From assembly GCA_051001975.1 (NCBI GenBank), contig JBPCMU010000076.1, positions 1 through 64,000 of the forward strand: a stretch of DNA of 64,000 nucleotides, written 5' to 3'. This document shows positions 26,674 to 34,507 of the stretch, piece by piece. Position 1 is the first letter of the stretch. Every line of letters begins with the position of its first letter. The position numbers were made by a program, and so were the translations under genes. The stretch comes from DATAEG01 sp051001975. Its GTDB lineage: Bacteria > Actinomycetota > Actinomycetes > Mycobacteriales > Jatrophihabitantaceae. The notes beneath the pieces are model-generated. The model saw nothing but the letters and a program-made list of their open reading frames with translations, was not told where the DNA came from and did not search any database.

Positions 26674-26743
26674 TCCGGTACTCCAGCAATCACGATGCGC
26701 ATCGCAGGTGCTCGAACGCTCTCATCGGGATACACCGTGAGGC

Positions 26744-27574
26744 TCACAGCACGGCCGCCGCTCTGACGGCAGTGCTCAGCGCACCCTCCGGCACCGCCGT
26801 GTACAGAGCGGTTGTCTCCGGCTTGGTGTGTCCCAGCAACGTCTGGACCGCTCTGAGATCCCGCTCCGCCGCGTAGGCGGTGGACGCGAACCTGTGCCGC
26901 AGCATATGTGCGGTCACCCCGGGCCCCAGCTGCGCGGACATCAGTTTTCCGACATGTGCCGGCGTCATCGGTGTGTCCGGCTGCGTTGGCCTCGGGAACA
27001 GCCAGCCGGCCGGTCTACCGGCGATCGCCTGAGCGACGATCGGCGGCAAGGGAACTACCCGCACCCGGTCACCCTTGCCACGCACCCGCAGCGCACCGGC
27101 GCTGATGTCATCGGTATGGACCTTCGCGATCTCACACCGGCGCAGACCGCACACGGCCGCCAGCAAGATCATCAGCCTCAGTCGGCTACCCGACCCGGCC
27201 AACGCAAACCTGATCCGCTCATCCGGCGCGGGCCGAGGAACGCCAATGCTGGCCGGCACTCCCGGCAATGTAATCGTTGGATCGGCCTCACACCGTCCGG
27301 TCAAGACCGCCCACCGGTAGAAGCCTCGGATCGTGGTGCGAAACGACCGGCGCGTCTCCGCACGCCAGCTCCTCGAAGCCAGCCAGGACACCAGGACGGC
27401 AGGTGTCACCTCCCACGGAGTCACCGTGGAAAGATCTCGTGCCAACCTCGCGAGCTGGAGACGCCTCAGATCGATCGTCGTCTCCGGACGTCCACCTGCT
27501 CGCATGAAGTCTGACCACTCCGCGATCGCCTCGACCCAACGCTCAGGCACCGACCACCGCTCCGGGCCGCTCAC
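26744..27574 (-). CDS. Tyrosine recombinase (XerC/D-like)
   Basis: A 276-residue site-specific recombinase. N-terminal SAM-like core-binding domain (residues 10-100), then the catalytic domain with VCGLRRCEIAKVH (Arg I), HMLRHRFASTAY (His-x-x-Arg) and LLGHTKPETTALYTAV (His and nucleophilic Tyr). GTG start overlaps the upstream small gene by GTGA. It lies in tandem with a frameshifted relative. Such pairs often act together as heteromeric recombinases of integrative elements, so this may be a second mobility module inside the element. Confidence 0.85.
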   Translation of the reverse strand: MSGPERWSVPERWVEAIAEWSDFMRAGGRPETTIDLRRLQLARLARDLSTVTPWEVTPAVLVSWLASRSWRAETRRSFRTTIRGFYRWAVLTGRCEADPTITLPGVPASIGVPRPAPDERIRFALAGSGSRLRLMILLAAVCGLRRCEIAKVHTDDISAGALRVRGKGDRVRVVPLPPIVAQAIAGRPAGWLFPRPTQPDTPMTPAHVGKLMSAQLGPGVTAHMLRHRFASTAYAAERDLRAVQTLLGHTKPETTALYTAVPEGALSTAVRAAAVL

Positions 27575-27915
27575 GCCCTGCGCCCCTCGAGGTCGAAATC
27601 GAACCCCGTGATGATCTCCAGCCGGTCCGCAGCGTCAAGCAACGCCGCGGCGAACAGGCGCGCCTCGACAGCGGTGAGCGCGAGACCAGCCACCTGGATG
27701 CACGCCGGCTCGCCCGGCCCTCCTTCCGGGTTGCCGACCGTTTCGCACCGAGCAACCTCCACCTCGACGACCCGGCCCCCGTCCAGCTGCCGCTCAACCG
27801 CGCCAATCACCAGCTGATGCGTGCGCAGCACCGAACCGTCGAACTCACGGCACAGGTAGTCGTCCAAGTCGTGCCTGTCGTCCAGGTCGCACCAGTCGGG
27901 GCACGCAGGCACCAT
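27571..27915 (-). CDS. Small DUF6907-like protein
   Basis: A 114-residue product with a CPDWC motif at residues 5-9, followed by histidine and aspartates (DLDDRHDLDD). A beta-rich middle and a helix (LTAVEARLFAAALLDAADRL) follow. This pattern matches small Streptomyces-type proteins annotated DUF6907, whose function is unknown. Start taken at ATG 27915; a GTG 15 codons upstream is possible. Overlaps the recombinase start by GTGA. Confidence 0.6.
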   Translation of the reverse strand: MVPACPDWCDLDDRHDLDDYLCREFDGSVLRTHQLVIGAVERQLDGGRVVEVEVARCETVGNPEGGPGEPACIQVAGLALTAVEARLFAAALLDAADRLEIITGFDFDLEGRRA

Positions 27916-27962
27916 GAACCCGCCGTGTGAGCTGGTCAGCAGACCGTTCGACACCCTGCGGC

Positions 27963-28259
27963 TCACGAGGTCACGCACTCGGCCGCGTGAGCCAGCTCGA
28001 GCAGCGCGCCTGGGTGACACCGTCCCCGCCCCCGCGTCCAACTCGATCGCGTCGAACCGCTCCAATGCAGGCTCGACGAGGGTTGCCCCGGACCGCTCGT
28101 AGGGCTGAACTCGGCGACCATCGAGACCGTCGTCCCCGCCAGCCGACGCCAAGTGATCGATGCCTCGTTCAGATCGTGCTCCGTCGCCCACGCCGGCGGA
28201 TCCCACCCGTTGATGCGGTGAATCTTCGCGGCGCTGCGGTGGATCGTGGTGCTGTTCAT
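27963..28259 (-). CDS. Small protein carrying two compensating frameshifts
   Basis: An open frame of 98 codons from ATG 28259 (MNSTTIHRSAAKIHRINGWD), with GGGAG upstream. The beginning and the end (GALLELAHAAECVTS) look native. The middle (TSGPGQPSSSLHWSGSTRSS and beyond) looks out of frame. Another frame there gives YERSGATLVEPALERFDAIE and LDAGAGTVSP, which reads like protein. A lost base after AGCCC and a gained base at CCCAGG would explain this. The product may therefore be altered or dead. Confidence 0.5.
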   Translation of the reverse strand: MNSTTIHRSAAKIHRINGWDPPAWATEHDLNEASITWRRLAGTTVSMVAEFSPTSGPGQPSSSLHWSGSTRSSWTRGRGRCHPGALLELAHAAECVTS

Positions 28260-28413
28260 GGATGGGCTCCCTCGTAGAGTTGATCTTGCTCTGGGCAACG
28301 CTGGGGCAACGGCAGGGCAGCAAACAGCCAGCTTCGGCCAACGCTGCCAACGCGTGGAGGTACCGCAAATTGGGAGGTCCACGCCCTACCGGTGTCAGCC
28401 AACGCCGGATGAT

Positions 28414-28463
28414 CCGCCCTCCGGAGGCGGTGGCGCAGGTTCGAATCCTGCCGGGGGCACCAC
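28414..28463 (+). repeat. attR: 50-bp copy of the tRNA-Arg 3' half
   Basis: Identical over 50 bases to 10149-10198. The flanks differ immediately on both sides (T versus A on the left, C versus G on the right), which fixes the repeat ends. It contains the anticodon loop and T-arm only, so it is not a functional tRNA. Confidence 0.95.
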
Positions 28464-28587
28464 CCTGCAGGTCCCAGATGCCGGAGCCCGAAGCCGTTTC
28501 TGGGCGTGCTCCAGCATCGCGATTTTCGGCCGCGGGTATTCAACGGGCACACATGCGGATCGAGTCTTGCGCTGGAGCCGACGCACG

Positions 28588-28992
28588 ATGATTGTTGACC
28601 GAACGTGCATTCTTGAATCTGTGGGACGTACTCGCGGCTTCGATCAGGATGTGGTTCTCGACCGCGCGGCCGGCCTGTTCTCGCGCAACGGATACGAAGG
28701 CACCAGCATTGATGACATCGTCACCGCGGCCGGCTTGCACCGCGGCAGCTTGTACGCCACCTTCGGCAGCAAACGCGGGCTGTTTCGCGATGCAATGCGT
28801 CGCGCGGTCGATCAACGCTCCGATCACGCCGTCGACCTGGTCCTGGTCGCCCTGCTCGAACTCGCCCCGCGTGACCGCGAAATCCGCGGGGACTGCCGTC
28901 GCGCATACGCGGCGCTCTTCGCCGGCGAACCCGCCCGTCTCAGCGCCCGCCTCCTCGCCCGCGCCGGCATCACCACAGGAAAGGAACCGTGA
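28588..28992 (+). CDS. Short TetR/AcrR-family regulator
   Basis: A 134-residue protein with a normal TetR DNA-binding domain: FDQDVVLDRAAGLFSRNGYE, then TSIDDIVTAAGLHRGSLYAT and FGSKRGLFRDAM. Family members are usually about 190 residues. Here the ligand-binding part is about 60 residues short, joining AVDLVLV directly to LLELAPRDREIRGDCRRAYA. This suggests an in-frame internal deletion or a degenerate gene. Start at ATG 28588. It is the first gene outside attR; no obvious target operon is adjacent. Confidence 0.7.
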   Translation: MIVDRTCILESVGRTRGFDQDVVLDRAAGLFSRNGYEGTSIDDIVTAAGLHRGSLYATFGSKRGLFRDAMRRAVDQRSDHAVDLVLVALLELAPRDREIRGDCRRAYAALFAGEPARLSARLLARAGITTGKEP

Positions 28993-29041
28993 TGACAACA
29001 ACCGGCACCTTTCACGCGACGGCGAACGTCAGTTCTGGAAC

Positions 29042-29164
29042 GTGGACGGATTCGACAACGTCATCGTTATCGAACTGACCGGCGAGGACTATCAACGTCT
29101 CGTGGTCAGCGTCGACGAACCGCGGGAACTCGTCGATTCCATCAACGCCGCGACAACCGCCTGA
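29042..29164 (+). CDS. Possible small protein or gene remnant
   Basis: From GTG 29042 the frame reads VDGFDNVIVIELTGEDYQRL and VVSVDEPRELVDSINAATTA, a 40-residue beta-alpha stretch with codon use like real genes. No Shine-Dalgarno is clear. It may be the tail of a longer gene whose start was lost near the TetR end. Low confidence. Confidence 0.3.
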   Translation: MDGFDNVIVIELTGEDYQRLVVSVDEPRELVDSINAATTA

Positions 29165-29252
29165 CCATCTGGCCCGGTCAGATCGCCTGCTGGTCGCGGG
29201 ATCGTCGAGCTGGGTCACGCGAGCGTCCTCGATCCTCGAGGTACGTGACGGG

Positions 29253-29690
29253 TCAGGCGGCGAGCAGGTAGCACCCCAACGCGACCAGCGCCGCGGCCTT
29301 CAGGGTTTCCAGCACGATGTAAGCGTGATGCGTCTGCGATCGCGCCGAATCGGCGCCAGGTGCGGCGGCGAGCACTTGGTCGGAGCGCCGGTTGAGCCTG
29401 GGCCGCACTGCGACGAGCTGGATGACCAGTAGGGCACCGGTGACGCCGGCCAGACTGGTGATCGTCGCCGATTGCGGGTCGATGATCAGACAGACGACGA
29501 TCACGATGGCCCAACCGACTTCGACGATATTGAGGGCGCGGAACACGATCCGGCCTATCGCCAGCCCGACCCGTAGCTCCAGGCCGGGGGCGCGGAACTT
29601 CAGCGGCGCTTCCAGGAACGAGATCGCGGCCACCATGCCCAGCCATAGCAACGTCGCCGCGATCGCGATCCGGACCGCGACATCAGTCAA
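29253..29690 (-). CDS. Four-helix integral membrane protein
   Basis: A protein of about 145 residues with hydrophobic segments near residues 5-25 (AIAATLLWLGMVAAISFL), 38-60, 62-90 (VGWAIVIVVCLIIDP, LAGVTGALLVIQLVAV) and 120-142. No family firmly recognised; it resembles small DUF4149-like membrane proteins. The start is uncertain: TTG 29690 overlaps the upstream stop (TTGA), while GTG 29726 gives 12 more residues. It is the third gene after ferredoxin and the Fe-S regulator on the same strand. Confidence 0.65.
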   Translation of the reverse strand: MTDVAVRIAIAATLLWLGMVAAISFLEAPLKFRAPGLELRVGLAIGRIVFRALNIVEVGWAIVIVVCLIIDPQSATITSLAGVTGALLVIQLVAVRPRLNRRSDQVLAAAPGADSARSQTHHAYIVLETLKAAALVALGCYLLAA

Positions 29691-30484
29691 CGGTTCGGCC
29701 GTACCGGAGCGAGATGAGCCACGCACAAGTCAGGCTCGGCGAAGGGTTCGAGCCGATCGACGGTGACCGGGCCCTTCAGTGCGGCGAGTGTGCCTTGCAT
29801 CAGGCCCAGGTGCAGGCAGCAGATCGTGTCGCGGTAGCCCCGCCCTTCCCCCCAGTCACCGGCTTGCTTCGCGGAACCGGTGCCGGTGACGAGGCCGAGG
29901 AAGGGACAGTGCCGTAGCCGGATCGTGGTGTCCCGCCGCCCGGTGGGCGGTTCCGGGCCGAAACCGAGGTCGCCGAGGATCTGGGTCAGGTGGGCCAGCG
30001 CTTCACCCCTTTTCGGGCGTACCGAATGGGACCGAACAGCCGTGGCGGGGTCGAGCAGCCGCTCACCCCAGTCGCGGCCGATTTCGGTGGCTGCGGCGGA
30101 CGGGTCGGAGCTGCTGGCAGCCAGATGGCTGGTGAGCATGCTGGCAAGCAGCCGGTAATTCGTCGGCCCGTCGGGGTCCATTCGATGCGTCACCCCGAAC
30201 AGGACCGGCGGGCGCCCCGGCCCGGCGGTGTCACCGAGCAGTTGCTCGACCTGCCCGGCGCGCTGCAGCGCTCCGAGGTGGAAGCGCACCGTGTTGGCGT
30301 GCACTCCGAGCTCCTCGGCGAGGCTGCGGATGGTGCGCGGCTGGCGTGCGGCGCGCAGCAGGTCCATCAGGAGTTCGCGCCGGCCGGGCTGGGCGTGGTC
30401 GCCGCGTCCCGCATCGGTCAGATCATCCCGAGACCGAGCGGCTTCGGCCGGGAAGCGGGTAGCCGAAGCGGCACCGGCCATCAT
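29687..30484 (-). CDS. HTH regulator with cysteine-rich (Fe-S, SufR-like) C-terminus
   Basis: A 265-residue regulator. The winged helix is at residues about 36-100 (RTIRSLAEELGVHANTVRFH, then LGALQRAGQVEQLL). The C-terminal domain has RLRHCPFLGLV, then TICCLHLGLMQGTLAALKGP and PDLCVAHLAP, cysteines spaced as in SufR-type proteins that hold a [4Fe-4S] cluster. It is coupled to the ferredoxin gene (ATGA overlap), so it may sense Fe-S or oxidative status and control that operon. Confidence in the exact regulon is low. Confidence 0.75.
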   Translation of the reverse strand: MMAGAASATRFPAEAARSRDDLTDAGRGDHAQPGRRELLMDLLRAARQPRTIRSLAEELGVHANTVRFHLGALQRAGQVEQLLGDTAGPGRPPVLFGVTHRMDPDGPTNYRLLASMLTSHLAASSSDPSAAATEIGRDWGERLLDPATAVRSHSVRPKRGEALAHLTQILGDLGFGPEPPTGRRDTTIRLRHCPFLGLVTGTGSAKQAGDWGEGRGYRDTICCLHLGLMQGTLAALKGPVTVDRLEPFAEPDLCVAHLAPVRPNR

Positions 30485-30837
30485 TTCCCGCTCCGCTCAC
30501 CCTGCGGCGGTAGCGCTGTCACCAGAGGCGTATCGACGGTGAGGGGGCCGAGCTTGCCGGCCCCGCCCGGCGAGTCCAGGGAGCGCGACTGACCGGGCAG
30601 CGTGTCGGTGAAGAACCGTGCGTTGTCTTCCAGATAAGGACCCAGGGCCTCCGGCAAGTCGTCCTCGTAGTAGATCGCCTCCACGGGGCAGACCGGTTCG
30701 CAGGCACCGCAGTCCACGCACTCATCCGGATGGATGTAGAGAGTCCGGCCGCCCTCGTAGATGCAGTCGACGGGACACTCCTCCACGCAGGCACGGTCTT
30801 TGACGTCCACGCACGGAAGGCCGATCACATAGGTCAT
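30481..30837 (-). CDS. fdxA: Seven-iron (4Fe-4S/3Fe-4S) ferredoxin
   Basis: A 118-residue electron carrier. MTYVIGLPCVDVKDRACVEEC, PVDCIYEGG and DECVDCGACEPVCPVEAIYY supply the cluster cysteines in the FdxA arrangement. The helical region PEALGPYLEDNARFFTD follows. The last 35 residues (Gly/Pro-rich) are a longer tail than usual. First gene of a three-gene minus-strand operon with the Fe-S-type regulator. It is divergent from the DUF2249/cupin gene across a 45-bp promoter region. Confidence 0.93.
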   Translation of the reverse strand: MTYVIGLPCVDVKDRACVEECPVDCIYEGGRTLYIHPDECVDCGACEPVCPVEAIYYEDDLPEALGPYLEDNARFFTDTLPGQSRSLDSPGGAGKLGPLTVDTPLVTALPPQGERSGK

Positions 30838-30850
30838 GCCGATACTTTAC

Positions 30851-30865
30851 ACAATTCCTCATTGT
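30851..30865. promoter_or_regulatory. ACAAT-N5-ATTGT dyad between fdxA and the cupin gene
   Basis: A perfect inverted repeat (ACAAT TCCTC ATTGT) sits centrally in the 45-bp divergent gap, in an AT-rich patch. It is a natural operator candidate for the adjacent Fe-S-type regulator and would control both directions. Binding is inferred. Confidence 0.45.
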
Positions 30866-30882
30866 AAGAATAGGATCGAAGC

Positions 30883-31557
30883 ATGAATCAGCACACCGGC
30901 CCGACCGACACTCCTCCTGCTGCCGGGGGCGGTGCCGAGCTGGACGTGCGAGAGGTCCCCAAACCGCAGCGGCACCCGTTGATCTTCACCCGTTTCAGCT
31001 CCCTCAACGTCGGTGAGTCGTTCGTGCTGGTGAACTCGCACGATCCGAAACACCTGCGCCAGGAATTCGATCGCGACCATCCCGGCGCCTACGACTGGAC
31101 CTATCTGCCCGACGGCGACGCCCGGCTGTACCGGATCCTGATCACCCGCCGGGTGGCGACCGACCTGCCTCGCGTGGTTGCCGACACGACCACACTGCAC
31201 ATGGCACACGAGCCTGACGCCGGTGGGGCGGTGTGGCGACTGGAGCCGGCGGCCCGCCAGCTGGACGCCAACGTGATCCGGCTACGGCCTAACGGGCAGA
31301 TCGAGACGCATCTTGGGCCCGACCTCGACGTGCTGCTGCACGTGCTGGCCGGCTCCGGGCAGATCGTCACCGCGACCGACCCGGTGCCCCTCCGGTCCGG
31401 TGCGGTGGTGTGGCTGCCCCGCCGCTCCCAACGAGCCATCGTCGCCGGCCCGGACGGGCTGACCTACCTCTCGGTCCACCCACGCCGACCGGGGCTGAGT
31501 ATCTCCACTGCCGGCACCGGCCCGGGCGACAGCGGCGAAGGCGCGCAGTCCCGCTAG
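30883..31557 (+). CDS. DUF2249 and cupin two-domain protein
   Basis: A 224-residue protein. Residues about 20-90 form a DUF2249 domain (ELDVREVPKPQRHPLIFTRF, LVNSHDPKHLRQEFDRDHPG). Residues about 110-205 are a cupin barrel (ANVIRLRPNGQIETHLGPDL, LLHVLAGSGQIVT, WLPRRSQRAIVA). DUF2249 proteins are often linked to anaerobic, nitrogen-oxide or Fe-S metabolism. Divergence from ferredoxin and a SufR-like regulator fits that. The metal ligands of the cupin are partly present; enzymatic activity is unknown. Confidence 0.78.
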   Translation: MNQHTGPTDTPPAAGGGAELDVREVPKPQRHPLIFTRFSSLNVGESFVLVNSHDPKHLRQEFDRDHPGAYDWTYLPDGDARLYRILITRRVATDLPRVVADTTTLHMAHEPDAGGAVWRLEPAARQLDANVIRLRPNGQIETHLGPDLDVLLHVLAGSGQIVTATDPVPLRSGAVVWLPRRSQRAIVAGPDGLTYLSVHPRRPGLSISTAGTGPGDSGEGAQSR

Positions 31558-31579
31558 CGCATCCGTACGGCGCCGCTGC

Positions 31580-32503
31580 TCAGCGATGCGTGAGCCAGGT
31601 GAGGATGCCATTGGCGACCGACTGGGCGATCCGCTGTCGGCCGGCCGCAGTCGACTGCTTTGCCGCGTCGCCCGCGTTGCGCATGTTGCCGAGCTCCAGG
31701 AACGTCGACGGGACGGTGGCGAGATTCAGCGCGCCGAAGTCCTCGCGCGGGTAGTAGCCGTTCCGGCCGAGGTAGGTGGACGTCGTGAAGCCCGACGAGG
31801 CGAGCACCGAGTCGTGCAGATCGACGGTGAGCGAGTGCGATAACGCGGCCACCTTCGCGCCGGCCGGTGGTCGGGAATCCTCGCAGATGTGAAAGCCGTG
31901 CCCGGCGCCGCTCGCGGTGCCGTCGGCATGGATGCTGATCACGGCGGCCACGCCGGGCCGGTTACCGATCACGGCCCGGGTGGTGATGCATGGCCCGGCG
32001 CTGGTGTCGTTCGGGCGGGTCATCACGACCTTGACGCCGTGTGCGTTCAGGATGGTCCGGATCCGCACCGAGACATCCCAGTTGAACGCGTGCTCCGGGT
32101 AGCCCGCGTTCGTGTTGGTACCGGTGGTGTCGCAGAAGTTGGTGTGCCCGTAGCCGACGTTCACCCGGTGCGACACGGCCGGGTTGTTGGCGTTGTCCGC
32201 GTTGTGGCCAGGATTGAGCACGATCGTCGTGCCGGCGATATCGGGTTGCTTCGTGGACGGGGGTGGGCTCGATCGCCGGCTGCGGCTCGATGCGGTGGAA
32301 GAGCGACTGGTCGAAGGCGTGGCGCTGGAGGATGAAGGGACGGTGCTCGACGACGAGGTCAGCGCCGGACTCGATGACTCGGAGGGCCGTCCCGGCGCCG
32401 CGCCACTGGTACACGCCGCGATGCCCAAAGTCAGGGCAATCGCGAGCGTCCAGCACCTTCCTCGCGCGCCGGTATTGCGGCCGGGGGCTCGGTGCGCTGC
32501 CAT
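31580..32503 (-). CDS. N-acetylmuramoyl-L-alanine amidase (Amidase_3), lipoprotein
   Basis: A 307-residue zinc amidase that cleaves the lactyl-L-alanine bond of peptidoglycan. It has a lipoprotein signal (LAIALTLGIAAC, lipobox cysteine near residue 31), then a Ser/Thr-rich linker (about 40-90). The catalytic domain shows VLNPGHNADN, ISIHADGTASGAG and TFLELGNMRN, the Zn histidines and catalytic glutamate. Close in layout to the mycobacterial Rv3717-type amidase. Acts outside the membrane in cell-wall remodelling. Divergent from the DMT permease. Confidence 0.9.
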   Translation of the reverse strand: MAAHRAPGRNTGARGRCWTLAIALTLGIAACTSGAAPGRPSESSSPALTSSSSTVPSSSSATPSTSRSSTASSRSRRSSPPPSTKQPDIAGTTIVLNPGHNADNANNPAVSHRVNVGYGHTNFCDTTGTNTNAGYPEHAFNWDVSVRIRTILNAHGVKVVMTRPNDTSAGPCITTRAVIGNRPGVAAVISIHADGTASGAGHGFHICEDSRPPAGAKVAALSHSLTVDLHDSVLASSGFTTSTYLGRNGYYPREDFGALNLATVPSTFLELGNMRNAGDAAKQSTAAGRQRIAQSVANGILTWLTHR

Positions 32504-32634
32504 CCGCCCAGTCTCGCAGAGGTGGCACCGGTAATCGGGATCTGCACATCCCTGAGGAGAGACGGGCGCGGCCGCGCCGGCTGGCCGATAATCGGCCTGT
32601 GGTCACCATCTCGCGGACCTGCGCAGGCTGACCG

Positions 32635-33531
32635 ATGGTCTTCATCATCGGCGTGGCCGCTGCGCTCGCCTTGGGCATTGGGTACGTGCTGCAGCAGCGC
32701 GTCGCCGCGACCGTTCCGCTGACCGAACTGCTCCGGCTCCGATTGCTGCTGCACCTGATGCACCGCCCGCTGTGGTGGTTGGGCATCGGCTGCATGGTCA
32801 TCGGCGAGCTGCTCGCCGGGCTGGCCCTGCACTTCGGCACGGTGACCGTCGTCGAACCGCTGCTGTCGACGAGCCTGCTGTTCGCCCTTGCCTTCGCCGC
32901 GCTACTTGTACGTGGCCGGCTGCGGTGGCAGGAGATCTGCGGCTCGGTGCTGCTCTCCGGCGCGCTCGGCGTCTTCATCGCGTTCAGCAACCCGCGCACG
33001 TCAGCAACCCCGGCACCGAATGACGCGGTGCTCACCCTTGCCGTCTGCTCGGTGATCGGCGTGGTCGCAGTCCTGGTCATGCTGGGTCGCCGCAGCGGGC
33101 TGGTCCGCGAGTCGGTCCTTCTCGCCACCGGCGCGGGTCTGCTCTACGGACTACAGGACGCCTCGACGCGGGCCGCGCTGCAACTTGTCCAGCACCAAGG
33201 CATCCGGTCCGCGTTCCTCAGCCTGTGGCCATACATCGTGATCGGAGCGGGAGTGATCGGCGTGCTGCTGTCGCAGAGCGCGTTCAAGGCGGCCCGGCTG
33301 GACTACTCGCTGCCGCCCATCGCGGCAGCCGAGCCGATCGCCGGTATCGCACTCGGCGTCAGCTTGCTCGGCGACGTGGTCTCGGTGAGCATCCCGGGCC
33401 TGGCCGTCGAGTCCGCGTGCCTGGCCGCCATGCTGGCCGGCGTCGCGCTGATCGGGCGATCGACCAACCTGGCGGCCAGTTGCCACGTCGCAGTCAGCCC
33501 TGCTCCCGCATCGCCCGCAGACCCTGCTTGA
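32635..33531 (+). CDS. DMT-superfamily (EamA-like) membrane transporter
   Basis: A 298-residue protein with about nine hydrophobic helices (first: FIIGVAAALALGIGYVLQ). It has the duplicated EamA topology with glutamate/proline turns such as VTVVEPLLSTSLLFALAFAA and IAAAEPIAGIALGVSLLG. Substrate unknown. Its last 38 bp overlap the 3' end of hpnH on the other strand, so the two transcripts converge. Confidence 0.8.
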   Translation: MVFIIGVAAALALGIGYVLQQRVAATVPLTELLRLRLLLHLMHRPLWWLGIGCMVIGELLAGLALHFGTVTVVEPLLSTSLLFALAFAALLVRGRLRWQEICGSVLLSGALGVFIAFSNPRTSATPAPNDAVLTLAVCSVIGVVAVLVMLGRRSGLVRESVLLATGAGLLYGLQDASTRAALQLVQHQGIRSAFLSLWPYIVIGAGVIGVLLSQSAFKAARLDYSLPPIAAAEPIAGIALGVSLLGDVVSVSIPGLAVESACLAAMLAGVALIGRSTNLAASCHVAVSPAPASPADPA

Positions 33532-34507
33532 GTGAACCCATCGTGGCCAGCACGGCGGTCGGCTCGTACCCGCAGTGCGCCATGCAGTTGTTGCACCGCT
33601 CGTCCTTGCCGCGGCCGTACTTGTCCCAGTCGGTCGTCTCGAGGAGTTCCTTGTACGTTTTGGCGTAGCCGTCGGCCATCAGGTAGCAGGGCTTCTGCCA
33701 GCCGAGCAGCGAGTAGGACGGGATGCCCCACGCGGTGCACTGGAAGTCGGTCTTGCCTTCGAGGAAGTCGAGGAACAGCGGCGAGTGGTTCAACCGCCAG
33801 CGCTTGCGGTTGCCGCCGGCGAACGCCTTCGAGAACAGTTCGCGGGTCTCGGTCACGCCGAGGAAGTGGTCCTGGTCGGGCGCCTTCTCGTAGGCGTAGG
33901 CCGGCGAGAGCATCATGCTGTCGACCTTGACCTCGTCGTTCAGGAAGTTCATCACGTCGATGATCGTCTGCGGGGTGTCGGTGTTGAAGAACGTCGAATT
34001 GGTGGTGACCCGGAAGCCCTTCTCCTTCAGGAACTTGATGGCTGCGACCGCCTCGTCGAAAACGCCCTCCTTGGCGACCGACTCGTCGTGGCGGGCCTGC
34101 AGCCCGTCCACGTGGATGGCGAAGGAGAAGTACGGCGACGGCATGAAGTTGAACTTGTCCCAGCGCTTGCGCACCAGCTCTGCGTTGGTGCAGAGGTAGA
34201 CGTACTTCTTGCGCTTGACGAGCTCGTTCACCATCTCGTCGATCTGCGGATGCATCAACGGCTCACCGCCGGCGATCGACACCATCGGCGCACCGGATTC
34301 GAGGATCGCGTTCACCGCGCGGTCGACGGGCATCCGCTGCCGCAACAGGTCGTGCGGCTGCTGGATCTTGCCGCAGCCGTTGCATTTCAGGTTGCAGGCG
34401 AAGAGCGGTTCGAGCTCGACGATCAAAGGGAACTTCTCGACGCGGCGCACCTTCTTGGAGAACAGGTACCAACCGATACGTGCGCCTTGGCGAAGTGGGA
34501 TAGCCAT
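33494..34507 (-). CDS. hpnH: Adenosylhopene synthase, radical SAM (HpnH)
   Basis: A 337-residue B12-independent radical SAM enzyme that joins the 5'-deoxyadenosyl group to diploptene, making adenosylhopane. The SAM/4Fe-4S motif CNLKCNGC is at residues about 38-45, SIAGGEPLMHP follows, and the SPASM-like end CNNCMAHCGYEP is near residue 310. ATG 34507 overlaps the stop of the fusion gene by one base (TAATG), so the two are coupled. Last gene of the hopanoid operon. Confidence 0.95.
   Translation of the reverse strand: MAIPLRQGARIGWYLFSKKVRRVEKFPLIVELEPLFACNLKCNGCGKIQQPHDLLRQRMPVDRAVNAILESGAPMVSIAGGEPLMHPQIDEMVNELVKRKKYVYLCTNAELVRKRWDKFNFMPSPYFSFAIHVDGLQARHDESVAKEGVFDEAVAAIKFLKEKGFRVTTNSTFFNTDTPQTIIDVMNFLNDEVKVDSMMLSPAYAYEKAPDQDHFLGVTETRELFSKAFAGGNRKRWRLNHSPLFLDFLEGKTDFQCTAWGIPSYSLLGWQKPCYLMADGYAKTYKELLETTDWDKYGRGKDERCNNCMAHCGYEPTAVLATMGSLKQGLRAMREQG

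Larger units (their letters stand above)
10149..28463. mobile_element. 18.3-kb integrated element (prophage remnant or phage satellite) in tRNA-Arg
   Basis: Bounded by perfect 50-bp repeats, with an integrase reading toward attL. Contents in order: integrase (amber mutant), regulator, excisionase, replication initiator with internal iterons, RecT-like protein, small genes, coiled-coil protein and phage tape-measure protein. HicBA, a SIR2-like effector, duplicated small genes and two tyrosine recombinases follow. Terminase, portal, capsid, other tail proteins, holin and endolysin are not recognisable, and neither are conjugation genes. It is therefore a decayed prophage or a satellite. Several genes are broken, so it is probably no longer self-mobile. 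Confidence 0.88.

Noticed and set aside
28414..28463. Second tRNA-Arg gene
   Set aside because: Lacks the acceptor 5' strand and D-arm; it is the attR copy only.
10149..28463. Conjugative element (AICE/ICE)
   Set aside because: No FtsK/TraB-type translocase, relaxase or Spd-type gene is recognisable. The tape-measure and RecT-like genes point to phage ancestry.
31962..33128. 388-codon minus-strand frame across the amidase/permease region
   Set aside because: Shadow of the amidase and antisense of the DMT permease, low-complexity S/R/T composition.
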